64,000 bases of DNA, from positions 1 through 64,000 of the forward strand of contig NZ_JANKZG010000002.1 of assembly GCF_027568475.1 (NCBI RefSeq), in the 5' to 3' direction. A program made the translations under genes and the position numbers. Shown here piece after piece: positions 28,096 to 36,058 of this stretch. This DNA comes from Acinetobacter sp. HY1485 (GTDB lineage: Bacteria > Pseudomonadota > Gammaproteobacteria > Pseudomonadales > Moraxellaceae). Position 1 is the stretch's first letter, and each line of letters starts with the position of its first letter. The notes under the pieces were generated by a model. The model was not told where the DNA came from. It made no database searches and saw nothing but the letters and a program-made list of their open reading frames with translations.

Positions 28096-28959
28096 ATGCA
28101 TATGCTTCGTTTTTTTCGTTATATTCCGCTTTCTGTACTTAGAAAACTTGCCGTTTGTACGGCTTGGATTATTAATCAAAATCCAAACAAGGGCATGTTA
28201 CGAAAAGTTTTAATTAATTTGAAACTTACTTACCCTCAGCTTAATGAACAAGAACGAATACAGCTTGCAAAAACGAGTGTTCAAAAACAATGCTTATCTT
28301 ATGTTGAATCTATTAAATGCTGGGCAATGCCACCGCAATGGAGCATTGATCAAATTACAACTGTTCATCATATCGAAAAACTGCAAAATGCACTTAAAGA
28401 CCCCAGAGGTACTTTAATTATTACACCGCATTTGGGTACATGGGAAATGATGAACGCATGGGTGCATCAGTATGGTATACCAACCATTATGTATAAACCT
28501 ATGAAAGATAAGTTTGTTAATGATTTTGTCCTCCAAGCAAGACAAAGTTTAAATGCAAACCTTGTACCAACGGATGCAACAGGTGTAAGAGCTTTATTTA
28601 AAAATTTAAAACAAGGTGGTTTTAGCGTTATTTTACCTGACCATGTGCCTCATCCATCAGGGGGTGTCGTTGTTCCATTTTTTGGTATTCATACATTGAC
28701 TAGTACACTTGCTAGTAAAATGGCACAAAAAACACAATGTAGACTCATTGGTTTAAGTTGTATTCGGAAAAAAAATGGGCAAGGCTTTGAGGTCTATTGT
28801 GACCTTTTAGATCATCCACAACTTTACAATTCAGATATCAATATTGCGACCACCGCTTTAAATCTAGAAATAGAAAAAATGGTGAATCGTTTTCCTGCTG
28901 AATATATGTGGGGATATAAACGCTTTAAACATATCCCCAATATTGGTCATCCTTACTAA
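28096..28959 (+). CDS. Lipid A-type acyltransferase (LpxL/LpxM family)
   Basis: A 287-residue inner-membrane acyltransferase. Family members use acyl-ACP to add secondary acyl chains to lipid A. The catalytic HX4E motif is H112-E117 (HLGTWE), and the PDHVPHPSGGVVVPFFG block (about 183-200) is the family's second signature. The N-terminal hydrophobic segment (about 8-27) anchors it. Which position of lipid A it acylates cannot be told. Its end overlaps the convergent gene at 28956 by four bases. It lies among outer-core genes and so modifies the same molecule at its lipid end. Confidence 0.87.
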   Translation: MHMLRFFRYIPLSVLRKLAVCTAWIINQNPNKGMLRKVLINLKLTYPQLNEQERIQLAKTSVQKQCLSYVESIKCWAMPPQWSIDQITTVHHIEKLQNALKDPRGTLIITPHLGTWEMMNAWVHQYGIPTIMYKPMKDKFVNDFVLQARQSLNANLVPTDATGVRALFKNLKQGGFSVILPDHVPHPSGGVVVPFFGIHTLTSTLASKMAQKTQCRLIGLSCIRKKNGQGFEVYCDLLDHPQLYNSDINIATTALNLEIEKMVNRFPAEYMWGYKRFKHIPNIGHPY

Positions 28960-29675
28960 ATTAAATCATCAAGTGTCAATTTAATATCAATACCGAGTCT
29001 TTGGGTTCGGTCATTGACCACCGCATGACGCTTTGAAATTTTCTGACTACTTTTAAGTAAGTGTGGAAAACGCATTAACCACTGATATAGTGCATTTCTT
29101 CTTTTATATTTCTCAATCCAACGCATATCTCGACTTGCTTGTAACTGCTCAATAATGGGCTTTACATCATTGCCATATACGCGTCGTGATGTATCAAAAA
29201 TAAATGTATAGCTTGGTGGTAAATTTTTTAACGTAATTTTTCCTGCCTCTAACCATTCAAAAACAAGCTCTTGTAAAATGACCTGATCCCAACGTTCTGG
29301 CTCTGCCAACATACGCTTTTCCCACTCATTCATTAAAGCATGAGCATTTGGCGTTTCATTAATAAATAAGGTACTACTTACTAAACGTTCGTCATTCATT
29401 AAATGGACAGCAATATCTTCTTTAATATTACTAAAATATGGGCGAATATCTTCTAAAACCACCGCATCAGCATCAATATATAAAATAGGGCCTTTAATCT
29501 CGCGACGCATTTGTGCAATAAATGTAGGCTTAAATGCAATAATTTTTTGCCAATCATTTTTTGAAAACTCACGGAGTTCTACATTAATATCAAATTTTTT
29601 TGCTGACTGCTCTAAGATCTGTGCGTGTTTTGTATATAACTTATCATCTGTATAAAAACCAAAAATTGTCAGCAT
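28956..29675 (-). CDS. DxD-type glycosyltransferase, outer-core locus
   Basis: A 239-residue GT-A-fold enzyme with a DAD motif at 68-70 in GPILYIDADAVVLEDI, the metal and nucleotide-sugar site. A short second domain follows with NERLVSSTLFINE-type strands. It looks like a small GT8-like or DUF-class nucleotide-sugar transferase, though the exact family is unsure. It is transcribed away from the gene at 29814, across an intergenic region with a dyad. Donor and acceptor are unknown. Confidence 0.72.
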   Translation of the reverse strand: MLTIFGFYTDDKLYTKHAQILEQSAKKFDINVELREFSKNDWQKIIAFKPTFIAQMRREIKGPILYIDADAVVLEDIRPYFSNIKEDIAVHLMNDERLVSSTLFINETPNAHALMNEWEKRMLAEPERWDQVILQELVFEWLEAGKITLKNLPPSYTFIFDTSRRVYGNDVKPIIEQLQASRDMRWIEKYKRRNALYQWLMRFPHLLKSSQKISKRHAVVNDRTQRLGIDIKLTLDDLI

Positions 29676-29727
29676 AGTTATCCTATAAAATAAAAGCGTC
29701 TAAACCTATAAAAATGAATTGTATAAT

Positions 29728-29757
29728 ACCGCACGTTTGTAAAACAAATTGTACGGT
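29728..29757. promoter_or_regulatory. Dyad in the divergent promoter region of two glycosyltransferase genes
   Basis: ACCGCAC and GTACGGT form an imperfect outer pair around the inner TTTGT-AAA-ACAAA palindrome, between genes reading outward. It could bind a regulator shared by both genes, or form a cruciform; no known operator was recognised. Confidence 0.35.
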
Positions 29758-29813
29758 GTTCTGTAGAGTTAAATGTATTAAGATTAACAACGAAACTTTA
29801 AGGGGAAAATAAA

Positions 29814-30710
29814 ATGTCGAATGAAAAAATTAAAGTCTTTGTCGGCTGTGACCCAAATAACTGCGACTTAGAGCAAATGATGGTGCTTGAGTACAGTATT
29901 AAAAAACATACTCAAAACCCTGTAGAAATTGTGTGGATGCAAATCTCACACGATGAAAATAGTTTTTGGTTTTCTGAAAAAAATAAAAATTTAGGCTGGA
30001 ACACCCAAAAATGGGCGACTCCTTTTTCAGGTTTTCGTTGGGCAATTCCTGAATATTGTAATTTTGAAGGTCGTGCCATTTATATGGATGCAGACGTTAT
30101 TGTATTGTGTGACCTTTTAGAATTATGGCATCATCCGATTGGGGAAAATGCAATTGTAGCGGCTAAAGGGGGCAAAAAATCAGCTCGTTTATGCACATGT
30201 GTATGGGACTGTGCCAAAGCCAAAGCGTATATCCCTGCTTTATCAGAATTTAAAATGGATGAAAATGGGCATCAAAAAATGATGCAAACCCTAAAAGACC
30301 ATCCAAACCTAGTAGAACCATACCAAAATTCATATAACTGTGTAGATGGTGAGGGATTAGAGATTGAGCAGATTAAAATCTTGCATTACTCAGATATGGG
30401 AACGCAATTTAGTCATAAATACTCTTTACCTCGTTTAGAGCAAAATCAGCAAAAACATTGGTTTGATGGCAAGATTATGCCGCATCCTCGTGAAGATCTT
30501 GTTGCTTTATTTGATCAGTATTATCATGAAGCTCTAGAGGCGGGTTATACACCCGAACAATACCGCATAGAACCTTATGGTCACTTCCCTAAAGCGACAC
30601 AAGTAAATTATCACGGTAATGGTGTGACGCGTCCTGAATCTACAGTAAGCCGATTTATTCATAAATTAAAAGCAAAATTTAAAAATAATAAATTTTCTTT
30701 GGATAACTAA
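29814..30710 (+). CDS. GT8-like glycosyltransferase, outer-core locus
   Basis: A 298-residue GT-A enzyme. It starts with IKVFVGCDPNN, and the metal-binding DAD is at 92-94 in RAIYMDADVIVLCDL. A downstream HYSDMGTQFSHKY motif contains the His often seen in GT8-like enzymes. It is rich in Cys (about eight), uncommon in this group. AAGGGG precedes the ATG by eight bases. Likely a glucosyl- or galactosyltransferase of LOS; sugar unknown. Confidence 0.8.
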   Translation: MSNEKIKVFVGCDPNNCDLEQMMVLEYSIKKHTQNPVEIVWMQISHDENSFWFSEKNKNLGWNTQKWATPFSGFRWAIPEYCNFEGRAIYMDADVIVLCDLLELWHHPIGENAIVAAKGGKKSARLCTCVWDCAKAKAYIPALSEFKMDENGHQKMMQTLKDHPNLVEPYQNSYNCVDGEGLEIEQIKILHYSDMGTQFSHKYSLPRLEQNQQKHWFDGKIMPHPREDLVALFDQYYHEALEAGYTPEQYRIEPYGHFPKATQVNYHGNGVTRPESTVSRFIHKLKAKFKNNKFSLDN

Positions 30711-30756
30711 AGCCCATGTATAATGGCATGCAAAGAATTCGTCACTAGAGTTATGC

Positions 30757-31677
30757 ATGCCATCTTTTTCTCTTGATATGCTTAATCGCAGTATTTTTAA
30801 ATTTATTTATAAACTGAGTTTTCCTAAAACACACAAACATAATCGCCGTTTTTGGCCTTACTATCGTGTAGAAAGAAATTCCGAGCATCACATACAAAGA
30901 GTCATTTTTAAAAAACAAATTGTTGCTCAAAATACAGTTACACGCTCTAAAAATCGTAAATTAATGCTGATAGCGACAGGCCCTTCTTTAACTCAACTAC
31001 CAAAACAAGATTTGACTCAAAGTGATATTGATTATATTGGTGTAAATGGGGCAATTTCCTGCCAAGAAATTCATTTTAAATATTACGTGATTATTGATCA
31101 TAATTTTGTGATGGAAAAATTTGATCTTGTAAAAGCAGTGTTAAATACGCCTTGTACTTTATTTACCACACCACGCTGTTTAGATTTAATTTTACGTAAA
31201 ATGAATTTTTCACAAATTAAGAGTGATATTAAAGTATTAGAAGTGATCACACGCAACGAAATTGAAGTTTTTTTAAATGCAAAAAAAACTATTTCGTTTG
31301 ATGATCCTAATTACTATATTCATGAAGGATATGGTTTTTCTAAAAATATCTTTCATAGTGTATTTGATTACTTTACGGTTGCATATGTAGCATTGCAAAT
31401 TGGCGTATTTTTAAAATATCCAACTATATTTTTAGCAGGCTTAGATATGAATAATTTTTCTCAGCCCCGCTTTTATGAAACTAAAGAGAACCAACAACCT
31501 ACCTTATTAGATCTACACCAATCTACAGTGCTTAATGCGTTTGCACTAGCAAGCGAATATATGACTCAAAATCATATAAAAGTTATTAATTTATCACCAA
31601 GCAGTGCAATTGAAAATTTTACTAAATATGCGTGCTTAGCAGATTATGATAAATCTAAAAGTGACCCTTTAAAGTAG
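30757..31677 (+). CDS. GT42/DUF115-like putative LOS glycosyltransferase
   Basis: A 306-residue protein of uncertain family. The first strand and loop LIATGPSLTQL (71-81) fit the GxGPSL nucleotide-binding start of GT42 sialyltransferases and of DUF115 proteins. A later block YFTVAYVALQIG...IFLAGLDMN (206-232) and the C-terminal INLSPSSAI (277-285) also mirror GT42 in order and spacing. No sialic-acid or CMP-sugar synthesis genes are visible, so the donor is unknown. Its last 34 bases overlap the convergent gene at 31644. The function is inferred from fold signature and from its place in the outer-core locus. Confidence 0.6.
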   Translation: MPSFSLDMLNRSIFKFIYKLSFPKTHKHNRRFWPYYRVERNSEHHIQRVIFKKQIVAQNTVTRSKNRKLMLIATGPSLTQLPKQDLTQSDIDYIGVNGAISCQEIHFKYYVIIDHNFVMEKFDLVKAVLNTPCTLFTTPRCLDLILRKMNFSQIKSDIKVLEVITRNEIEVFLNAKKTISFDDPNYYIHEGYGFSKNIFHSVFDYFTVAYVALQIGVFLKYPTIFLAGLDMNNFSQPRFYETKENQQPTLLDLHQSTVLNAFALASEYMTQNHIKVINLSPSSAIENFTKYACLADYDKSKSDPLK

Positions 31678-32564
31678 TATTGATGTTGATAAAATTTACT
31701 CAAGTAGTTACGTTCTTTTTTTGTCAATTTAATTAAGTAAGGATGAGGTATAGAAGGCGTAGAAATTGCCAGCTCAATTAATACTTTTTCTTTTACCCAA
31801 CGATTTTTTACTTGATAACTCAAGGCATTTTCATCACAATTTATTACCGTTATACTGGGTTTAGTACAACGCATAATCTTTTGACATGCTACATAAGCAA
31901 TAAGATATTCTAGATTTCCGATTTCTTGAAAAATTTCTTTAGGATTTTCATATTGCTGTTTTATATCTGCAATATATTGTTGCGGAGAAATTTTAAGTGC
32001 ATAAGCTAATTCATCAAACCATGCTTTAAAAAATTCTTGTTTTGGTCTTGCTGCTAACAACCAATTCTCAATAACAGGATAATCTGAATGTATCGTATTT
32101 TTTGCTCTGTAATAAGCAAAAATAGCGGTCTTTTCTTGACATAATAAGTGGTTGATCCAATCTAAATTTTGATACAGTAAAATACTTGCATCCAACCAAA
32201 TTCCGCCATGCGCATATAGCAAGTCAAATCTGAGTAAATCGGCTTTTTGTTGCGGTGTTAAATGCGAGTAAATAGTCCAATCAACTTGACTATACTGCCC
32301 CATATTTTCTGGGTTTAGAATAAGAACTTGATAATCTAAATTTTCTTTTTGTATTTTTTGTAAACAGGCCTGAACTAAATCAGGGCATTCACCTTGCCAA
32401 TAAATCCAAATAATTTTTGGAAGAGAAGATTCATTTTTTTGCATCGGATAAAGACTAATCTTGTCCGCAAAATTATCAATCTGAATCTCACTTTTCACCC
32501 ATTTATGATTCATAAATAGATATTTAAACTTACATGCGTAGTAAAGTTTTTTAAAAATTTTCAT
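31644..32564 (-). CDS. Caps_synth/GT32-like glycosyltransferase
   Basis: A 306-residue enzyme of the capsular polysaccharide synthesis type. The N-terminal IIWIYWQG (51-58) and the DLLRFDLLYAHGGIWLDAS block (109-127) with its aspartate motif are diagnostic of the GT32/Caps_synth group. It is last in the minus-strand run 35015-31644, overlapping its upstream neighbour by four bases and the convergent GT42-like gene by 34 bases. Sugar specificity unknown. Confidence 0.82.
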   Translation of the reverse strand: MKIFKKLYYACKFKYLFMNHKWVKSEIQIDNFADKISLYPMQKNESSLPKIIWIYWQGECPDLVQACLQKIQKENLDYQVLILNPENMGQYSQVDWTIYSHLTPQQKADLLRFDLLYAHGGIWLDASILLYQNLDWINHLLCQEKTAIFAYYRAKNTIHSDYPVIENWLLAARPKQEFFKAWFDELAYALKISPQQYIADIKQQYENPKEIFQEIGNLEYLIAYVACQKIMRCTKPSITVINCDENALSYQVKNRWVKEKVLIELAISTPSIPHPYLIKLTKKERNYLSKFYQHQYYFKGSLLDLS

Positions 32565-33325
32565 GAGATTTTATATTTATTTTTTAATGCAGATAAACGA
32601 TCACACCACATTCTTTTTTGCTTTTTCACGTTGTATGACCAACTTCGATGTGCTTTGTCATTTCTTCTTTGACTCTGCGTTGCAATAGCTCCATCAATAT
32701 CACTATCTAAACCATTCGGTTTAAGTAAAGGTGGCCAAACAGATAATCCTTTACCGTTTTGGCTGAGCCATGTTTGAAATACATTATCAACAGGCATAGA
32801 AATATCTTGAATATAGTTTACAAATGCCTGAGCACCCTGACGAGACCAAATTAAACCAATACCTCGTATAGGAAAATAATAAGCATGGATTAATGTATGA
32901 TGTTCAAATGTTTGGATAGGCGTATAAATCTTTCTTTTTTTGGCAGCCAAATTAATTAAATACCAATCCAAATCACGATGAGTATCTAAATATTTTAAAA
33001 TATCATCTACCGTTTCTTTAAAATGCTCTGAAACTTTCAAATCATCTTCTAAAACAATTAAATAATCAGCATCTGTTTGTAAGAATTTTTTAACACAGCC
33101 AAGATGACTCATGTAACAACCAAGCTCAGAATTTAATAAACTCCGACCCATAATTTGATTTGCTTTTTGATCATTATAATCAACAAAATCACTCAGCTGT
33201 TTTTTTCTTCCATCGTAAGCAGGAAACCGAGTAAAAGAGAACTGTTGAGCATTCAACTGAGTTGTTGCACTTGCAAGACGCTCATCACTTCCATCTAAAT
33301 TAATTAAATAGGTTTCTACTTTCAT
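32561..33325 (-). CDS. GT25-family LOS glycosyltransferase
   Basis: A 254-residue enzyme of the LgtB/LpsA family, which adds galactose or glucose to lipooligosaccharides. Motifs: YLINLDGSDERL at the N-terminus, the SELGCYMSHLGC block (66-77), and VLEDD at 91-95 carrying the acidic catalytic site. It overlaps both neighbours by four bases (ATGA), so translation is coupled. Confidence 0.87.
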   Translation of the reverse strand: MKVETYLINLDGSDERLASATTQLNAQQFSFTRFPAYDGRKKQLSDFVDYNDQKANQIMGRSLLNSELGCYMSHLGCVKKFLQTDADYLIVLEDDLKVSEHFKETVDDILKYLDTHRDLDWYLINLAAKKRKIYTPIQTFEHHTLIHAYYFPIRGIGLIWSRQGAQAFVNYIQDISMPVDNVFQTWLSQNGKGLSVWPPLLKPNGLDSDIDGAIATQSQRRNDKAHRSWSYNVKKQKRMWCDRLSALKNKYKIS

Positions 33326-34269
33326 TTTTGCTCTAATATCTGAGAAGGTAAAAAATCTTCAAATTTTTTAATCAAATCTTGTTGAATAACACGTTTGTAC
33401 GTTATGTCTAGCTGATCTAAACTTTGCACACAGCCAAACTTAATGCTGTCATCGTGTAATTCATTACGCCAACGCTCTACACCTTTTTGATTTTTTAAAT
33501 AAGCAATATTCAAATCATTTTTGAGTGTTGCTTGGTCTTTTTGAATCGCAAGATGATTAGACAATCCAACAGGTAAAAATTGTTGATGATGTCTAAATTT
33601 AAATTGAATTTGCTCATTCAAAATATGCGTATTTTCTTTAAAAAATTGCCTTAATAAATCTTTATTTATAAGATGTGGACGATGATGAATTTCGAAGTAT
33701 TGAGATAAACCAACCATCTCAGCACTTAACATTTGGGCAACTGTATATTTAGCAGAAACTGTTTTACTCAATAATTTTTTAATTTCATATTTAAATTTTT
33801 TAGCTATATTTTTCTGCCAATGCCCATAAATAACCACTTTATTATCTACTAAAAAATCTTCAATTTTAGACGGTGCATTAAAGAAAAAATCATCATTAAG
33901 GTAAATAAACTTAGAAGAAATATTTGGAATATTCCAAAGCATTGTTTCTAAACTTAATGAATTAAATGTAGGCAGATACTGAGTATAACCATCAAATAAA
34001 ACTTGATGATCAATCACTTGAATTTTGTCTGCTGTACAAATGCCTTGTGCTACAAACTCTGTTAACCAAGTGGGTTGTTGTTGGTCTGTCACCAAATAAA
34101 TTGTTCTACAATACGGTACGTATTTTAAAATAGAAGCAATACAAAAATAAATTTCTTCATCACTTGCAAAACGAGTGGTTTCTACCGATTTACAGTATTG
34201 ATTTCGCTTCGCTTGTAATTTTTGATCACTTCCATCTACCCAAGTAATCACAAAATCTAAATTTTGCAT
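33322..34269 (-). CDS. Stealth-family sugar-phosphate transferase
   Basis: A 315-residue protein with the Stealth conserved regions in order: CR1 DFVITWVDGSD (5-15), CR2 with LPTFNSLSLE (99-108) and FIYLNDDFFF (121-130), and a following region with HHRPHLI. Known members are capsule polymerases that move hexose-1-phosphate from a nucleotide sugar, forming phosphodiester bonds. Finding it in an outer-core LOS locus suggests a phosphodiester-linked substituent, which is inference. An ATG nine bases upstream lies against AAGG with no spacing; the ATG used here overlaps the previous stop as TAATG and has AAGG ten bases before it. Confidence 0.83.
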   Translation of the reverse strand: MQNLDFVITWVDGSDQKLQAKRNQYCKSVETTRFASDEEIYFCIASILKYVPYCRTIYLVTDQQQPTWLTEFVAQGICTADKIQVIDHQVLFDGYTQYLPTFNSLSLETMLWNIPNISSKFIYLNDDFFFNAPSKIEDFLVDNKVVIYGHWQKNIAKKFKYEIKKLLSKTVSAKYTVAQMLSAEMVGLSQYFEIHHRPHLINKDLLRQFFKENTHILNEQIQFKFRHHQQFLPVGLSNHLAIQKDQATLKNDLNIAYLKNQKGVERWRNELHDDSIKFGCVQSLDQLDITYKRVIQQDLIKKFEDFLPSQILEQK

Positions 34270-35015
34270 TATTTCCATGCCTTTTTAATCCAGTCAGATG
34301 GCAACACATGACGATACCATTTACCACCACCACCATTGATTGCATCAGGTGGGTTAATTTCACCATGAAACACAATAATTTTTGCATCTTGTGGTTTTAC
34401 AGGTGGTTTAAAATAAGCAAATGGAATTTTTTGTAAACAATGATATTTATAGCTCTTGCACCAGCTTTCTGGCCAATAACTTAACACACTGTACTCATCA
34501 ATAAACCAAGATAAATAGGCTTGTTCATGGCGGAAATTCTTTCTAATTTCATCAAAATTTTGACGGAAATAAGGCAAAATCTCAGGAAAAGCACCTAATT
34601 TAAAACGATAAACAGAGCTATTACCTGTAATTCGCCAAGGGCGTTTCCAATCATGAATAATTAAAAAATCGCCTTTTTGAGTAAAAAAGCAATCAATATT
34701 ATCAACAATCACCACATCTAAATCTAAAAAAAGTGCATTTCCTTTTAAACCATATAAATCTGGCTCAAATGTAGAGAGCTTATTCCAGCCTCTTTCAGGG
34801 CTACCTTCAGGTAAATCTAAAGGTGGAATCGGATAGCATTCAATTTCAGGTAAAATACCTTCTGTTCTATCTGTTAAACACACCATTTTAAAAGGCAATG
34901 TTAAGTGTCTTTTGACCATGTTATACAAACGATTCACATAATCTGCACCATACTTTGTGCCCCATTTCATACAAAGTACAATATTTTCTTGTGAATCTAA
35001 TGTTGTTGATTGCAT
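34269..35015 (-). CDS. DxD-type glycosyltransferase, first gene of the outer-core operon
   Basis: A 248-residue GT-A enzyme. The aspartate motif DLD is at 98-100 in ALFLDLDVVIVDN, preceded by RGWNKLSTFEPDLYGL. The C-terminal IIVFHGEINPPDAI block contains a His that often coordinates the metal. Genes of this type commonly stand next to ilvE in Acinetobacter outer-core loci. It opens the four-gene run 35015-31644. The family number and sugar are uncertain. Confidence 0.75.
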   Translation of the reverse strand: MQSTTLDSQENIVLCMKWGTKYGADYVNRLYNMVKRHLTLPFKMVCLTDRTEGILPEIECYPIPPLDLPEGSPERGWNKLSTFEPDLYGLKGNALFLDLDVVIVDNIDCFFTQKGDFLIIHDWKRPWRITGNSSVYRFKLGAFPEILPYFRQNFDEIRKNFRHEQAYLSWFIDEYSVLSYWPESWCKSYKYHCLQKIPFAYFKPPVKPQDAKIIVFHGEINPPDAINGGGGKWYRHVLPSDWIKKAWK

Positions 35016-35083
35016 TGGTTCAAGTACACCTATATCGCGTCCACGGTTTTGTGGAGTTTTTCTCTAGGCATTATATTAGCAAA

Positions 35084-35113
35084 TAAAAAAGCGAAACCGA
35101 AGTTTCGCTTTAT
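35084..35113. terminator. Terminator of ilvE/glnE
   Basis: GCGAAAC CGAA GTTTCGC perfect stem (35091-35097 and 35102-35108), with a T-run on the minus strand from the AAAAAA at 35085-35090. Confidence 0.85.
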
Positions 35114-35118
35114 TGTCA

Positions 35119-36045
35119 TTATTTTACATAGGTTAACCAATGTGCATACTTTGGATTTTTACCTTGTACGGCATCAAAATACGTTTTTTGGATTTCTGTG
35201 GTAATTGGCCCACGTACACCCTCACCAATTTGACGGTCATCATATTCACGGATTGGCGTTACTTCGGCAGCTGTGCCTGTAAAGAATGCTTCATCTGCAA
35301 TATAAAATTCATCACGCGTGATACGGCGTTCTACCACTTTATAACCTAAATCGTGTGCAATCTGAATCACAGTTTGACGTGTAATACCATCTAAACCACC
35401 GCTTGATAATTCAGGGGTATGCAACACACCATCTTGCACTAAAAATACGTTTTCGCCTGCACCTTGACACACAAAACCATGCGGATCTAACAGCATTGCT
35501 TCATCGTAACCTGCTTGTGCAACTTCTTGATGTGCCAAAATAGACACTGTGTAGTTACCACATGCTTTTGCTTTACACATGGTCACGTTTGGATGATGGT
35601 GCGTAAACGAAGATGTTTTAACACGAATGCCTTTTGCCATGGCTTCTTCGCCCAAATAGGCACCCCAACTCCACGCAGCAACAGCGGCATGAATGGTATT
35701 TGAAGTGGATGCAATACCTAAACGCTCTGAACCAATCCAAATAAAAGGACGCAAATAAGCAGACGATAATTTATTTTCACGTACAACATCAATTTGTGCT
35801 TGTTCTAATGTTGCTTGATCAAATGGAACTTTCATTTGATAAATTTTGGCAGAATTTAATAAACGTTTGGTATGTTCTTTTAAACGGAAAATTGCAGTGC
35901 CCTGTGGCGTTTCATATGCACGCACACCTTCAAAAACACCCATACTATAATGCAATGTATGCGTTAAAACGTGAACTTTTGCGTCACGCCAATCTACTAA
36001 TTCCCCATCTTGCCAAATAAAACCATCACGATCAGCCAAATTCAT
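35119..36045 (-). CDS. ilvE: Branched-chain amino acid aminotransferase
   Basis: A fold-type IV PLP enzyme of 308 residues that makes Leu, Ile and Val from their keto acids with glutamate as donor. The PLP lysine is K160 (KAKACGNY). The LHYSMGVFEGVRAY block is at 31-44, and GLDGITRQTV and GTAAEVTPI are the later signatures. GGAG precedes the ATG by eight bases. It is 13 bases downstream of glnE and probably co-transcribed. It marks the right border of the outer-core locus. Confidence 0.96.
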   Translation of the reverse strand: MNLADRDGFIWQDGELVDWRDAKVHVLTHTLHYSMGVFEGVRAYETPQGTAIFRLKEHTKRLLNSAKIYQMKVPFDQATLEQAQIDVVRENKLSSAYLRPFIWIGSERLGIASTSNTIHAAVAAWSWGAYLGEEAMAKGIRVKTSSFTHHHPNVTMCKAKACGNYTVSILAHQEVAQAGYDEAMLLDPHGFVCQGAGENVFLVQDGVLHTPELSSGGLDGITRQTVIQIAHDLGYKVVERRITRDEFYIADEAFFTGTAAEVTPIREYDDRQIGEGVRGPITTEIQKTYFDAVQGKNPKYAHWLTYVK

Positions 36046-36058
36046 GACATATACTCCA

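Noticed and set aside
30757-31677. Firm call as a sialyltransferase
   Set aside because: Only the fold signature is suggestive; no sialic-acid synthesis or activation genes are in view.
26741-35015. Capsule (K) locus
   Set aside because: There are no wza/wzb/wzc, Wzx or Wzy genes, and the borders aspS and ilvE-glnE fit the outer-core locus instead.
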